Shown piece after piece: positions 26,293 to 35,552 of a stretch of 64,000 nucleotides of DNA; the first letter of the stretch is position 1, and the number at the start of each line of letters is the position of its first letter. Under the pieces are notes generated by a model that was given only the letters and a program-made list of their open reading frames with translations, did not search any database and was not told the DNA's origin. This stretch comes from an uncultured Clostridia bacterium (GTDB lineage Bacteria > Bacillota > Clostridia > UBA1381): positions 1 to 64,000 of the forward strand of contig CALXWJ010000017.1 in NCBI GenBank assembly GCA_944392335.1. Direction: 5' to 3'. Both the position numbers and the translations under genes were made by a program.

Positions 26293-27252
26293 ATGAGATA
26301 TGAAATATTAAAGGGAACAACCGATAAGATAGGCAAAATTGCTTTGGGAACCGATGTTTACGGAACCGACCTTGATAAGGATACCGCGTTGAGCTTGCTT
26401 AATGAATTTTGCGAGCTGGGCGGAAACGTTATAGATACCGCTTCGGTGTACGGCGGAGAGTATGATAATATAAGCGAAAAATTTATCGGCAAATGGATGA
26501 AGGAAAAGAAAAACAGAAATGATATTTTTATATCGACCAAGGGCGCGCATCCGAGAGTTGACACGATGAATATTTCACGGTTATCCAAAGAAGATATAGA
26601 ACATGATATTGATCTGAGCCTGAAAAATTTAGGAACCGATCATATTGATATTTACTGGCTCCATCGTGATGATGAGAGACTGCCTGTTGAGCCCATTATG
26701 GATACTTTAAATGAGCTTGTGAAAAAAGGAAAGACAAGATATATCGGAATGTCAAACTGGACCTGTGAGCGTATAAATAAAGCTAATGAATACGCAAAGA
26801 AAAACAATATGGCAAATATTATTTCAAGCCAGATACAATACAGCCCCGCAAAGGCGGTTGTTGAGAACAATGATCCGACTCTGGTTCTGATGAACGACAA
26901 TGAATATAAATACTTTAAAAATCATGATTTAAGCGTATTTGCATATGCGTCCCAGGCGAAAGGCTTCTTTTCAAAGCTTGACGCCGGAGGAAAGGATAAG
27001 TTAAGCGAAAAGGCAAGAGAAAGATATTTGTGCGATACAAATCTAAAAATATATGATAATATAAAACAAATACAGAAGGATGTCAGCGGCACTGTAGGCG
27101 CATTGGTAATAGCAGCATTGGTCAATGATAATAATTTTCAGACAATCCCGATTATCGGATGCAAAAACCTCGACCAGCTTCACGACAGCCTGAGCGGCAC
27201 AGATATAAAGCTTACTCAGAAGGATTGTGAGTTTATTTTACAAAGATCATAA
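26293..27252 (+). CDS. Aldo/keto reductase
   Basis: The 319-residue TIM-barrel reductase has NVIDTASVYGGEYDN (catalytic Asp/Tyr), IFISTKGAHPRVD, YWLHRDDE, RYIGMSNWT and SQIQYSPA. The C-terminal IPIIGCKN segment fits NADPH binding. It differs clearly from the reductase at 6660 and is nearer to the Tas/YdhF-like group. It follows the dCMP deaminase by 24 bp. The substrate is unknown. Confidence 0.9.
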   Translation: MRYEILKGTTDKIGKIALGTDVYGTDLDKDTALSLLNEFCELGGNVIDTASVYGGEYDNISEKFIGKWMKEKKNRNDIFISTKGAHPRVDTMNISRLSKEDIEHDIDLSLKNLGTDHIDIYWLHRDDERLPVEPIMDTLNELVKKGKTRYIGMSNWTCERINKANEYAKKNNMANIISSQIQYSPAKAVVENNDPTLVLMNDNEYKYFKNHDLSVFAYASQAKGFFSKLDAGGKDKLSEKARERYLCDTNLKIYDNIKQIQKDVSGTVGALVIAALVNDNNFQTIPIIGCKNLDQLHDSLSGTDIKLTQKDCEFILQRS

Positions 27253-27297
27253 CATAAGAATATTCTTAAGAAGAGTTGCGGAAAGGGAGGTTATATT

Positions 27298-29649
27298 ATG
27301 AAAAAATTATTATCGGTTATACTTGTATTAAATTTTATGTTTTTATTCGGCGTCGTTGAAGTTTCAGCCGAAAGCCCGGATATATTTACATATACCGTGT
27401 CGACGGACGGAGTGATAATAACGAATTGCAATAAATCTGCAAGCGGGTATATTACCATTCCGTCAACTTTGGACGGGTATCCGGTAACGGGCATAGAGAT
27501 GTATGCATTTGCAGGCTGTAATGGTATTACAGGTATAACAATTCCCAACAGCATAACAAACATAGAAGAAGACACATTTGCTTTTTGTGTAAACATTAAA
27601 AGTGTAATTCTTCCTGACAGATTAAAATGTATATTAGGCGGTGCATTTATAGGCTGTAGCAGTCTTACGGACATAACAATTCCGGACAGTGTAACAAGTA
27701 TAGATTCTTCCGCATTTAGTTACTGCAAAAGCCTTGAAGAAATAACAATTCCCAACAGCGTAACAAGCATGGGAGACGAAGTATTTAAAAACTGTGTAAG
27801 TCTTATGGATATAACGCTTCCCGACAAGTTAGAAAGTATAGGAGACAGAGCATTTGAAGGCTGTATCAATCTTACGGATGTAACAATTCCGGACAGTGTG
27901 ACAAGTATTGGAATATGTGCATTTGAAGACTGTACAAATCTTACACAGATAACAATTCCTAACAAGGTAATAAGTATTGGGAGAAGTGCATTTGAAGACT
28001 GTGTAAGTCTTTCGGATATAACAATCCCGGACAGTGTAACAAGTATAGGAGATTACGCATTTTATGATTGTAACAGTCTTATAAGAGCAGCAATCGGCAG
28101 CGGCACAACGAGTATAGGAGAAAGAGTATTTGACAATTGCGTCAGCCTGAAAAATATAACGGTAAACAATGACAATAACACTTATTGTGATGTAGACGGA
28201 AATTTATTCACTAAAGATATGACGGAATTGATAAAGTATGCAGTATGTAAAACAAATACGCAATATTCAATCCCTGCCGGTGTAACAAGCATAGGAAGCA
28301 GAGCATTTGAAGGCTGTGTAAATCTTACGGATATAACAATTCCGGACAGTGTAACAAGCATAGAAGATTACGTGTTTTATTTATGTGACAGCCTGAAAAG
28401 TATAACAGTAGATAAAGACAATAGCGCTTATTGTGATATAGACGGAATTTTATTCACTAAAGACATGACGGAATTAATAAGGTATGCATCAGGCAAAACA
28501 AATACAGAATATTCAATCCCTGATGGAGTAACAACCATAGAAGAATATGCATTTTCGGGCTGTGAAAGCCTTACGGATATAACAATCCCGGACAGCACAG
28601 AGATTATAAGAGATTACGCATTTGACAATTGTAACAGTCTTACAGATATAACGGTAGATGAAAAAAATGATAATTTTTGTGATGTTGACGGAAATTTATT
28701 CACTAAACACAAATCAGTATTGATGCTGTATGCAAAGGGTAAAGAAAATACGGAATATGTAATCCCGTACACAGTAACGCAAATAAAAGAAAGAGCATTT
28801 GCGGACAGTAAAAATCTTACGAAGGTAGTGATCCCCGACGGTGTATCACGCATAAAAGACAGCACATTTTCAGGCTGCGTAAGTCTCAGGGAGATAACAA
28901 TTCCGGACAGTGTAACAGGTATACAAGATTACGCATTTTATAATTGCGTCAGTCTTACAAGCATAGTGATCCCGAATGGAGTAGGGTATATATCAAGAAG
29001 CATATTTGAAAATTGCAGTAATTTATCAAGCATATATTTGGGCGATGTAATAAATATTAAAAATTATGCTTTCTACGGCTGCTCAAATTTAAAAACCGTA
29101 TATTGCAAGCTGAATCAGGAAGACTTTGCAAGAATTAACATAGAAGACGGAAACGAAGCTTTGGAAAATGCAAATATCATTTATTCAAGCAAGCTTGTCA
29201 GGTTTACGGGAGATTATATGGATGACCGTATAATAAAGGAAAATGAAACAGAGCTACCTATTCCTCCCGAAGGATATGAATATGTATTTACGGTCAATGG
29301 TCAGCCCTGGGACGGAAAAAACATAACTGAAAGTGTTACGGTTCAATGTACACAGGTGCCTTTGGCGAAGATTACGGTATCGGACAAATATTATAATGAC
29401 GGTAAGTACTATGTTAACGTCAGTGTAAATTCGTACCCGGACTCAGGCAAACTGATGATGGCTGCTTATGACATCTGGGGAAAAATGACCGCGTTTTCCG
29501 ACAGCGTTGAACCCGGAACGTGGAACTATTTGCCCTGTGATGAGTATCTTCACCATGTTAAGGTGTTTTTGTGGAAAGACTTCAACACGATGATACCTCT
29601 TGCAGATATGGTCAAGATTTATACGTTTCCTGTTGTTTGGCCGAAATGA
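27298..29649 (+). CDS. BspA-type leucine-rich-repeat surface protein
   Basis: The 783-residue protein has a signal peptide (residues 1-22), about 20 tandem 23-residue Treponema-type leucine-rich repeats (about 60-620, unit like LTDITIPDSVTSIG.YAF..C), and a C-terminal region of about 170 residues with beta-rich domains. Three spaced modules with CDVDGNLFTKDMTELI interrupt the repeats. BspA-like proteins bind host or bacterial surfaces. No SLH, LPXTG or dockerin anchor is seen, so it may be secreted or bind by its C-terminal domain. The DNA repeats are nearly identical over tens of bases. Confidence 0.9.
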   Translation: MKKLLSVILVLNFMFLFGVVEVSAESPDIFTYTVSTDGVIITNCNKSASGYITIPSTLDGYPVTGIEMYAFAGCNGITGITIPNSITNIEEDTFAFCVNIKSVILPDRLKCILGGAFIGCSSLTDITIPDSVTSIDSSAFSYCKSLEEITIPNSVTSMGDEVFKNCVSLMDITLPDKLESIGDRAFEGCINLTDVTIPDSVTSIGICAFEDCTNLTQITIPNKVISIGRSAFEDCVSLSDITIPDSVTSIGDYAFYDCNSLIRAAIGSGTTSIGERVFDNCVSLKNITVNNDNNTYCDVDGNLFTKDMTELIKYAVCKTNTQYSIPAGVTSIGSRAFEGCVNLTDITIPDSVTSIEDYVFYLCDSLKSITVDKDNSAYCDIDGILFTKDMTELIRYASGKTNTEYSIPDGVTTIEEYAFSGCESLTDITIPDSTEIIRDYAFDNCNSLTDITVDEKNDNFCDVDGNLFTKHKSVLMLYAKGKENTEYVIPYTVTQIKERAFADSKNLTKVVIPDGVSRIKDSTFSGCVSLREITIPDSVTGIQDYAFYNCVSLTSIVIPNGVGYISRSIFENCSNLSSIYLGDVINIKNYAFYGCSNLKTVYCKLNQEDFARINIEDGNEALENANIIYSSKLVRFTGDYMDDRIIKENETELPIPPEGYEYVFTVNGQPWDGKNITESVTVQCTQVPLAKITVSDKYYNDGKYYVNVSVNSYPDSGKLMMAAYDIWGKMTAFSDSVEPGTWNYLPCDEYLHHVKVFLWKDFNTMIPLADMVKIYTFPVVWPK

Positions 29650-29698
29650 AACAATTATAAAAAAATTTATGAAATCATAAAAAAAGTATAAAAAACAC

Positions 29699-29727
29699 TT
29701 GCAATTTTTCCATTTTTGTGATAAAAT
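29699..29727 (+). promoter_or_regulatory. Promoter of rpsT
   Basis: TTGCAA (29699-29704), a 17-bp spacer and TAAAAT (29722-29727) lie about 40 bp before the rpsT start. It is close to the sigma-A consensus. Confidence 0.8.
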
Positions 29728-29767
29728 ATCTTTGTATTTTGTATTAAACTAGATGGAGGTGTAGATT

Positions 29768-30034
29768 GTGCCAAACATTAAATCTGCAAAGAAGCGTGTT
29801 AAGGTTATCGAGAAGAAAACTCTCATAAACCAAATGCACAAAACAGCATTAAAAACTGCTGTTAAGAAGTTTGAAGCAGCTTGCGAAGCAAATGATAAAG
29901 AAAACTTAAATGTTTTATTTAATGACGCTGTTAAAAAGCTTGATAAGGCAGTAAGCCAGGGTATTCTTCATAAAAATACTGTTGCAAGAAAGAAATCACA
30001 GCTTGCTTTGAAGCTTGCAAAAGCCAATTCGTAA
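29768..30034 (+). CDS. rpsT: 30S ribosomal protein S20
   Basis: The 88-residue, lysine-rich helical protein has [17 protein letters not shown] at the start and [16 protein letters not shown] near the end, typical of S20. The start is GTG at 29768, well placed behind GGAGGTG. It is monocistronic with its own promoter and terminator. Confidence 0.96.
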   Translation: MPNIKSAKKRVKVIEKKTLINQMHKTALKTAVKKFEAACEANDKENLNVLFNDAVKKLDKAVSQGILHKNTVARKKSQLALKLAKANS

Positions 30035-30086
30035 TTTAAACCTTTTGGTATTGCGAAAACATATTATCATGTATAATACAAATTTT

Positions 30087-30116
30087 GAACTCTGTTGACA
30101 GAGTTCTTTTTTTTTG
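30087..30116 (+). terminator. Terminator after rpsT
   Basis: Stem GAACTCTG (30087-30094) / CAGAGTTC (30099-30106) has a TTGA loop and then ten or more T. Confidence 0.92.
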
Positions 30117-30130
30117 TTAAAAAAGTAATG

Positions 30131-30200
30131 AAATACTAAAGTATTTTATTTATATTTTTTTAAAGGTATTGACTTATGTTTTTTTATATAATATTATAAT
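30131..30200 (+). promoter_or_regulatory. Possible promoter and operator of the lipoprotein gene
   Basis: A palindrome AATACT-AA-AGTATT (30132-30145) is followed by TTGACT (30169-30174) and TATAAT (30195-30200). The spacer is 20 bp, longer than usual. A half copy ATACTAAAG follows just after the -10. The arrangement suggests a regulated promoter, but this is tentative. Confidence 0.4.
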
Positions 30201-30278
30201 CATACTAAAGCATTAACGAAAGAAAGGTTTATGTGGGATATTTTAAACTATGTAATATATAGGGGAGGAGAATCTGTT

Positions 30279-30893
30279 ATGAAAAATATAAAAATAAAGA
30301 GGATAATGTTTTGGATTGTTGGAATTATTAGTGTGTCATTGCTGTTTTCCTGCTCAAAAAAGGGGAATGAAGTAAAAAATGATGATATGTTTTCCTTTGC
30401 AGCGGCAGAACAAATAGGTCAGCCGATAGAAAATGTATGTGAATTTTTAGAAATTTCGGAGGATGAGTTGATTCCGAGTAAATCAGTGGGAAGATTTGAT
30501 TTTAATGAACCGGTACTATATGAAAATGTTGAATTTACCAAATATCTGTTATTCGGGGATTATTCATCAAAACAGGATGTATTATATGGTATGGGATATG
30601 AGTGTCGTTTGGAAGATCGGGATGAAGAATTATCTTTTCTGGTAACTGCTATTAAAGAAGATTTAACCGAGTTGTATGGATCGCCGACAACCGATGCCGG
30701 TATTGTAAATGTTATAGGTGAAGAAAGAGATTTTTCAAAATATCCTATTCCTACCCGTTTAATAGAGCGATGGTCTGCAAATGATGATTCCGGTGCGGAA
30801 ATAGAAATGGCAGTCTTTATTTTGGATGATTGGGTTTCAATTACGGTTGAAGATAAGCTGAGTATGTTGCCAAATGTGACGAAACAAGAGTAA
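30279..30893 (+). CDS. Lipoprotein of unknown function
   Basis: The 204-residue protein has a lipoprotein signal (hydrophobic stretch near residues 8-25, LLFSC lipobox) and is probably anchored on the outer face of the membrane. The mature part is acidic and shows no known domain. The ATG at 30279 follows GGGGAGGAG. It stands alone between rpsT and the flavoprotein gene. Confidence 0.75.
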   Translation: MKNIKIKRIMFWIVGIISVSLLFSCSKKGNEVKNDDMFSFAAAEQIGQPIENVCEFLEISEDELIPSKSVGRFDFNEPVLYENVEFTKYLLFGDYSSKQDVLYGMGYECRLEDRDEELSFLVTAIKEDLTELYGSPTTDAGIVNVIGEERDFSKYPIPTRLIERWSANDDSGAEIEMAVFILDDWVSITVEDKLSMLPNVTKQE

Positions 30894-30948
30894 TAGGCAA
30901 ATGGGTTTTACCCGGTAATTTAGTAATAAATTATTTGCTTTTAAACTG

Positions 30949-30980
30949 AAAAGAGGTCGGATAAATTTTCGACCTCTTTT
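30949..30980. terminator. Bidirectional terminator
   Basis: Stem AAAAGAGGTCG (30949-30959) / CGACCTCTTTT (30970-30980) has a 10-nt AT-rich loop. It lies between the lipoprotein (+) and the flavoprotein (-). Confidence 0.85.
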
Positions 30981-30986
30981 ATAATG

Positions 30987-32270
30987 CTAATCATTCATTG
31001 TTAAAATATTTTGTATTTCAAAGGGGGATACATCTCGTAATTCTCTGTTTGTTTTAACTGCAATTGCTGCGGCAATTCCGCAGGCTTCTCCGATAGCTAC
31101 GCAAATAGGCATTGCACGGAAATTGGAATGTGCCATATGAGTACCCGAAATATTTCGACCGGATAAAAGCAAACCGTTAATTTCTTTAGGAACAAGACAG
31201 CCATACGGAATTGTATATCCTTTGGTTTGTTTAAAGTTTTTCTGTACTCCTGTTTTGTCAAGACTTGCCCCTGTAATATTGTGAACGTCAAAATTAAAAT
31301 ATGCATCACTTACAACCCAATCATCAAACACTTTTGCCGCAAGAATATCTTCTTCGGTTATTTGTTTGCAGCCGATAAAATGTCTGGTTTCCCTTATACC
31401 GATTAATGAAGCGGCACTTATAATATAACAGTTTTCATAGCCGGGCACATATTCACGCAAAAAATCAACAATAGGAATCATTTGTTCACGGCAGATGATT
31501 TCGGCTTTTGTCAAGTCCTCTACTTTTGTGCCGTTAACATCAATGCAGTTTGTCATGTTACAGGTTACAATTCCTGGTATTGTTGAACGGTACAGCAGTA
31601 CGTGACCTGCAGGATAAGGCAGCAATTTTTTTGCGAGTTCTTGTAGTTCTCCTTTGGGAGTTTCTACGGTTGTTTCAAAAGACCCGGGGAAAACCGCACG
31701 TTCCATATCAACGCCGCCGACCTTAAACATAAGCGTTGCAGGCTGCATTTTATTGTCGTTTTCTCTTCCCAAAAAATATGATGCACCTGCGTGCATTGCA
31801 ACATCACCGTCTCCGGTGCAGTCAATAACGGCTTTTGCCGTATACGCTTTACGTCCGCTTTTACTTTCAGTGACTACTCCGATGACTTTATTGTCTTTTG
31901 TTATTGTATCGCATACAAGGGTATATAACAATATGTTTACTCCTGCTTCTTTAAGCATTTCCATATAAGTAATTTTAAGCATTTCAGGATCTATATGGAT
32001 TTTAGGAGAGTAATTTTTAAATGTATTTTTTTCTGCTGCTCTGTTCAGTATTTCATCATAAAGGTGACTTCGTACACTTCCTGTAAAGTGACTCATAAGA
32101 CCGCTGGTTGAAATGCCTCCCACACTTCCGCAGTACTCAATCATAAGGACTTTTGCACCTCTGCGTGCTGACATCAGTGCGGCAGAAACTCCTGATGGAC
32201 CCGATCCTGCTACAATTACATCATAATTTTTTTCTATCGGAATATTCATTTCCGCTTGATGATAAAACAT
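30987..32270 (-). CDS. FAD-dependent oxidoreductase
   Basis: The protein of about 427 residues has an N-terminal FAD loop VIVAGSGPSGVSAALMSARRGAKV, an ST-rich segment GGISTSG, a second DCTGDGDVAMHAGA motif, and C-terminal GLLLSGRNISGTHMAHSNFR with GEACGIAAA. This is the FAD_oxidored family (PF12831), found in sugar and sugar-acid catabolism and in other redox steps. The ATG at 32270 is preferred since GGGAAGTGA lies upstream; an ATG 15 nt earlier is possible. A PocR/AraC regulator diverges from it, which suggests substrate induction. The substrate is not known. Confidence 0.85.
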   Translation of the reverse strand: MFYHQAEMNIPIEKNYDVIVAGSGPSGVSAALMSARRGAKVLMIEYCGSVGGISTSGLMSHFTGSVRSHLYDEILNRAAEKNTFKNYSPKIHIDPEMLKITYMEMLKEAGVNILLYTLVCDTITKDNKVIGVVTESKSGRKAYTAKAVIDCTGDGDVAMHAGASYFLGRENDNKMQPATLMFKVGGVDMERAVFPGSFETTVETPKGELQELAKKLLPYPAGHVLLYRSTIPGIVTCNMTNCIDVNGTKVEDLTKAEIICREQMIPIVDFLREYVPGYENCYIISAASLIGIRETRHFIGCKQITEEDILAAKVFDDWVVSDAYFNFDVHNITGASLDKTGVQKNFKQTKGYTIPYGCLVPKEINGLLLSGRNISGTHMAHSNFRAMPICVAIGEACGIAAAIAVKTNRELRDVSPFEIQNILTMND

Positions 32271-32390
32271 TTTTTCACTTCCCATTGACTTTAATATTAA
32301 TTTTGATTATAATAAGATTATATATTAAAAAATGTAAAAAATATTCTAAAATTTATAGTAAAAATATTAAAATCGTGCAAAGGAAAAATT

Positions 32391-33239
32391 ATGGAAATAC
32401 AAATTCAGGATATTACCGGGTATATTGAGTATCTGATAAAGGAAAAAGGATTGTATGTTACACCGCATTATGACATTGCCTGTCATCAAGACCTTATAAA
32501 ATATAATTTTCATTTATCTCCGTATTGCCGGTATATAAAAACTACATGTGAACAGTGGGACAACTGTATAAAACGTCAGTATAAGGTGATACAAAAGTGT
32601 GCTGAGGGTGAATTTTTTGGAGTATGTTATGCCGGGGTAGGGGAGTTTGTGTATCCTGTGAATTATAAGGGAACAATTGTGGGATTTATATCTGTAAGCG
32701 GGTATTTGTCGGATAATGAAGAAAAGACAGCGGAGAAATTAAAAATTTTTTCAAAACGCAATGCTATATCAATAAAAAAACTGCAAAGATACAGATATGA
32801 ATATCTGAATAAAGAGATACCTAAAAAGTGTGAACTGGATATATTTATTCATCCTCTTGTTTTAATGTTGGAAGTTTTTTATGAAAAATATAACTCAAAT
32901 AAAGAGTTATCGGAGGATAATACTTTGTACCGGAATGTATTGCAGTATATAACATTAAATCATACACGAAAAATAACAATGCAAGAATTGAGTGAGAAAT
33001 TTTTTTACAGTGTATCTACTTTAAGTCATATGTTTGAAAAAAACTGCAAAATGAGCTTAAACAAGTATATAGAAGCCCTGCGTATGGAGGATGCAAAATG
33101 GCTCCTTAAAAACTCTGAATATTCAATGACTGAAATATCAGAGATACTGGGTTTTTGCAATTGTGCTTATTTTTCTTCCGTATTTAAAGAAAATTTTGGG
33201 GTAACTCCAAAGAAGTACAGAAATACATTTAAAAATTAG
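32391..33239 (+). CDS. PocR-domain AraC family transcriptional regulator
   Basis: The 282-residue protein has an N-terminal PocR ligand-binding domain (about residues 20-150; cysteines and CRYIKTTCEQWDNC, ECxxG-type FGVCYAGVGEFVYPV) and a C-terminal AraC double helix-turn-helix (about 185-280; ISEILGFCNCAYFSSVFKENFGVTPKKYR). PocR domains sense small hydrocarbon or diol-type ligands. It is divergent from the flavoprotein gene and probably controls it. The 3' end overlaps the stop of the converging glycosyltransferase by 4 nt. Confidence 0.88.
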   Translation: MEIQIQDITGYIEYLIKEKGLYVTPHYDIACHQDLIKYNFHLSPYCRYIKTTCEQWDNCIKRQYKVIQKCAEGEFFGVCYAGVGEFVYPVNYKGTIVGFISVSGYLSDNEEKTAEKLKIFSKRNAISIKKLQRYRYEYLNKEIPKKCELDIFIHPLVLMLEVFYEKYNSNKELSEDNTLYRNVLQYITLNHTRKITMQELSEKFFYSVSTLSHMFEKNCKMSLNKYIEALRMEDAKWLLKNSEYSMTEISEILGFCNCAYFSSVFKENFGVTPKKYRNTFKN

Positions 33240-34210
33240 CTGTTTTCATCTGTTGGTCCATTATCTGTTTTTTCTGAAATACAGTAACGTGGACGGTGCT
33301 TTACCTCTATAAATATTTTGCCGATATATTCGCCGATAATGCCAAGACTGATTAGCTGAACTCCGGATAAAAAACATACTATGCAGGTAGTGGAAGCCCA
33401 ACCGGCAATAGTTTTGCCCAACAGACTCTCCACAACAGCCCATATTATTCCTATACCGGAGAGAAATGAAACAAAAAAGCCAAAAAAAGCAATAAATCTT
33501 ATGGGTTTTACCGAAAGCCCTGTTATGCCTTTTAAAGCAAGGGAAATCATCTTGCTTAAAGGATAATGGGATTTGCCGGAGATTCTTTCGTTGCGGTTAT
33601 AATAAACGCTTGTACTTTTAAATCCCACCATGGGAATTATTCCCCGTAAAAACATTTCTGTTTCCTGATATTTTGACAACTCATTTAATGCCCGTTTTCC
33701 TATTAATCTGTAATCGGCATGATTATATACAATTTCACCGCCGAGATTATTCAGAAGTTTATAAAACATTTGGGCAGAAAAACGTTTAAAAAATGTATCG
33801 GTTGATCTTTCGGCACGAACACCGTATACAATCTCACAGCCGTCAAGATATGAATCAACCATTTCCTCCATTACTGCTATATCGTCCTGACCGTCACAGT
33901 CAATGCTTATTGTAATGTCACATTTATCTTTTGCTTCCAAAAGACCTGCCAAAAGTGCATTTTGATGACCTTTGTTTCTGCTCAGGGAAATCCCGCAGAA
34001 ATGATTGTCTTTTTCCGAAAGTGAACATATAATTTCCCATGTTTTATCCCGTGAACCGTCATTTACAAACATAATTTTACTGTTTTTGCTTATTTTATTT
34101 TTATTAATCAACAAATCAAGTTCTGCTTTAAACATGGGTGATGTCAAAGGCAGAACTTCTTCTTCGTTATAGCATGGAATAACTATATATAATACAGGTA
34201 CATTGTTCAT
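33236..34210 (-). CDS. Family 2 glycosyltransferase (GtrB/DPM1-like)
   Basis: The 324-residue membrane glycosyltransferase has the GT-A fold with VIPCYNEEE, FVNDGSRDKTWE, SRNKGHQNALLAGL, the DxD-type SIDCDGQDD, and two C-terminal helices (about 235-262 and 268-295). Such enzymes transfer a sugar from a nucleotide donor to polyprenyl phosphate for cell-surface polymers. No partner flippase is adjacent. It ends head-on with the AraC regulator. Confidence 0.88.
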   Translation of the reverse strand: MNNVPVLYIVIPCYNEEEVLPLTSPMFKAELDLLINKNKISKNSKIMFVNDGSRDKTWEIICSLSEKDNHFCGISLSRNKGHQNALLAGLLEAKDKCDITISIDCDGQDDIAVMEEMVDSYLDGCEIVYGVRAERSTDTFFKRFSAQMFYKLLNNLGGEIVYNHADYRLIGKRALNELSKYQETEMFLRGIIPMVGFKSTSVYYNRNERISGKSHYPLSKMISLALKGITGLSVKPIRFIAFFGFFVSFLSGIGIIWAVVESLLGKTIAGWASTTCIVCFLSGVQLISLGIIGEYIGKIFIEVKHRPRYCISEKTDNGPTDENS

Positions 34211-34282
34211 TTAAATACTCATCTCCGTTTTATGTATAAAATCGGCAAGGTTTATATCGGTTTATTTTTAATAAAAGGTTAA

Positions 34283-34316
34283 TTTTTCGGCAGGAGAAAA
34301 GCTCCTGCCGAAAAAA
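34283..34316. other. Hairpin in the gap between the glycosyltransferase and glgD
   Basis: A 14-bp stem with arms CGGCAGGAG (34288-34296) and CTCCTGCCG (34302-34310) is extended by T5/A5 pairs. The T-run lies before the stem for one strand and the A-run after it, so a classic terminator is unclear. The rest of 34211-34432 is AT-rich without a gene. Confidence 0.5.
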
Positions 34317-34432
34317 ATATGGAAGTATTTAAATAAACAAATAATAACCAAGCCAATAAAATACAAGCAGTAAATTGTGTTTTAAATATTATATCATAAC
34401 AATAAATTAAAAACAAGCAAAATTAATAAAAA

Positions 34433-35548
34433 TTAAATAACAGTATTTTTGCCCACTGCAACCGGATAACTTCTTTGCCCGATTAGTTTTTTCCCTTCGG
34501 AAATAACGGTTTCTTTATCAAGTACAATATGATCAAGGTTAACTTTTTCTCCGATTACGGAATCCTGCATTATAATGCAGTTCTTAATTATCGCACCCTT
34601 ATTTATTATAACGCCTCTTGAAAGAATGGAGTTTTTAACTGTGCCTTCTATAATACATCCGTTGGAAATAAAACTGTTTTCCACAATGGCATTTTCTTTG
34701 TATGCTGTAGGCGCCATATCCTTGGATTTTGTATAAATAGGGTTTTCCAGATTAAACAGTTCTGCTCTGGTGTCCTCGTCAAGAAAAATCATATTGTTTT
34801 CAAAATATGCTTTTAGTGAGTCTATTTTCCCATAGTATCCTTTAAATTCATATCCTGTTATAATCATACCCTGTAATTTTTTTGAAAGGGCATCTTTTAT
34901 GAAGTCATGATCACCTCTTGAACTACATTCATCTATTATACTTTCCAAAAGAGCTTTTTCCATAATATATAATTCAAGGCTTGCAAAGGATGATTTTGGA
35001 TATTGCGGTTTTGATTCAATATCCGTTATTCTTTTGTTTTTATCAAGTTCAATTAAAGTATATCTAGATAAATCATCTTCGTCCGCCCCAGTCATATCTT
35101 TATAAACAATTGTTATATCGGATTGGTTTTCTATATGTTTTTCTACCACATCATTAAAGTCAATATTATATATTGCATTTCCGAGAGAAAGAATTACATA
35201 TGTCTGATGGCTTTTTCTTAGAAATGCCTTAGCATTGGCAAGCATATCCAAATCTCCTCTTTTTTTGCCGTAGTCAAATTCGGCAAGGTTTGGAGGAATG
35301 ATGTTTAGACCATGGTTTTTTCTGTCTAAATCCCATGGACTTCCTGATTTGATATGGTCCATAAGAGAACTGTAATTTGATTCGGTCACAACACCTATAT
35401 TTGTTATACCTGAATTTGCCATATTTGATAAAATAAAATCAATTATTCTGTAACTGCCGGCAATCGGCAAGGCGATTACGGCACGTTTATCTGTAATCGG
35501 CGGTATTTTCTCATCGTTTGAAACGATAATTCCCATTGTATCTCTCAT
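34433..35548 (-). CDS. glgD: Glucose-1-phosphate adenylyltransferase subunit GlgD
   Basis: The 371-residue protein is a nucleotidyltransferase-like domain plus a C-terminal left-handed beta helix (about 255-360, GCIIEGTVKNSILSRGVIINK). It lacks the catalytic GGxGxRL loop of GlgC; its start is GIIVSNDEKIPPITDKRA. GlgD is the regulatory or non-catalytic partner of GlgC in Firmicutes. It lies 4 bp after glgC in the glgB-glgC-glgD operon. Confidence 0.95.
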   Translation of the reverse strand: MRDTMGIIVSNDEKIPPITDKRAVIALPIAGSYRIIDFILSNMANSGITNIGVVTESNYSSLMDHIKSGSPWDLDRKNHGLNIIPPNLAEFDYGKKRGDLDMLANAKAFLRKSHQTYVILSLGNAIYNIDFNDVVEKHIENQSDITIVYKDMTGADEDDLSRYTLIELDKNKRITDIESKPQYPKSSFASLELYIMEKALLESIIDECSSRGDHDFIKDALSKKLQGMIITGYEFKGYYGKIDSLKAYFENNMIFLDEDTRAELFNLENPIYTKSKDMAPTAYKENAIVENSFISNGCIIEGTVKNSILSRGVIINKGAIIKNCIIMQDSVIGEKVNLDHIVLDKETVISEGKKLIGQRSYPVAVGKNTVI

Positions 35549-35552
35549 ATCA

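Noticed and set aside
27720-27965. Minus-strand frames over the leucine-rich-repeat gene
   Set aside because: Periodic coding on the other strand makes open shadow frames; no start signals.
27298-29649. Tandem repeats as a CRISPR array
   Set aside because: The repeats are in frame, about 69 bp, degenerate and translated into leucine-rich repeats. No CRISPR array or cas gene was seen in the window.
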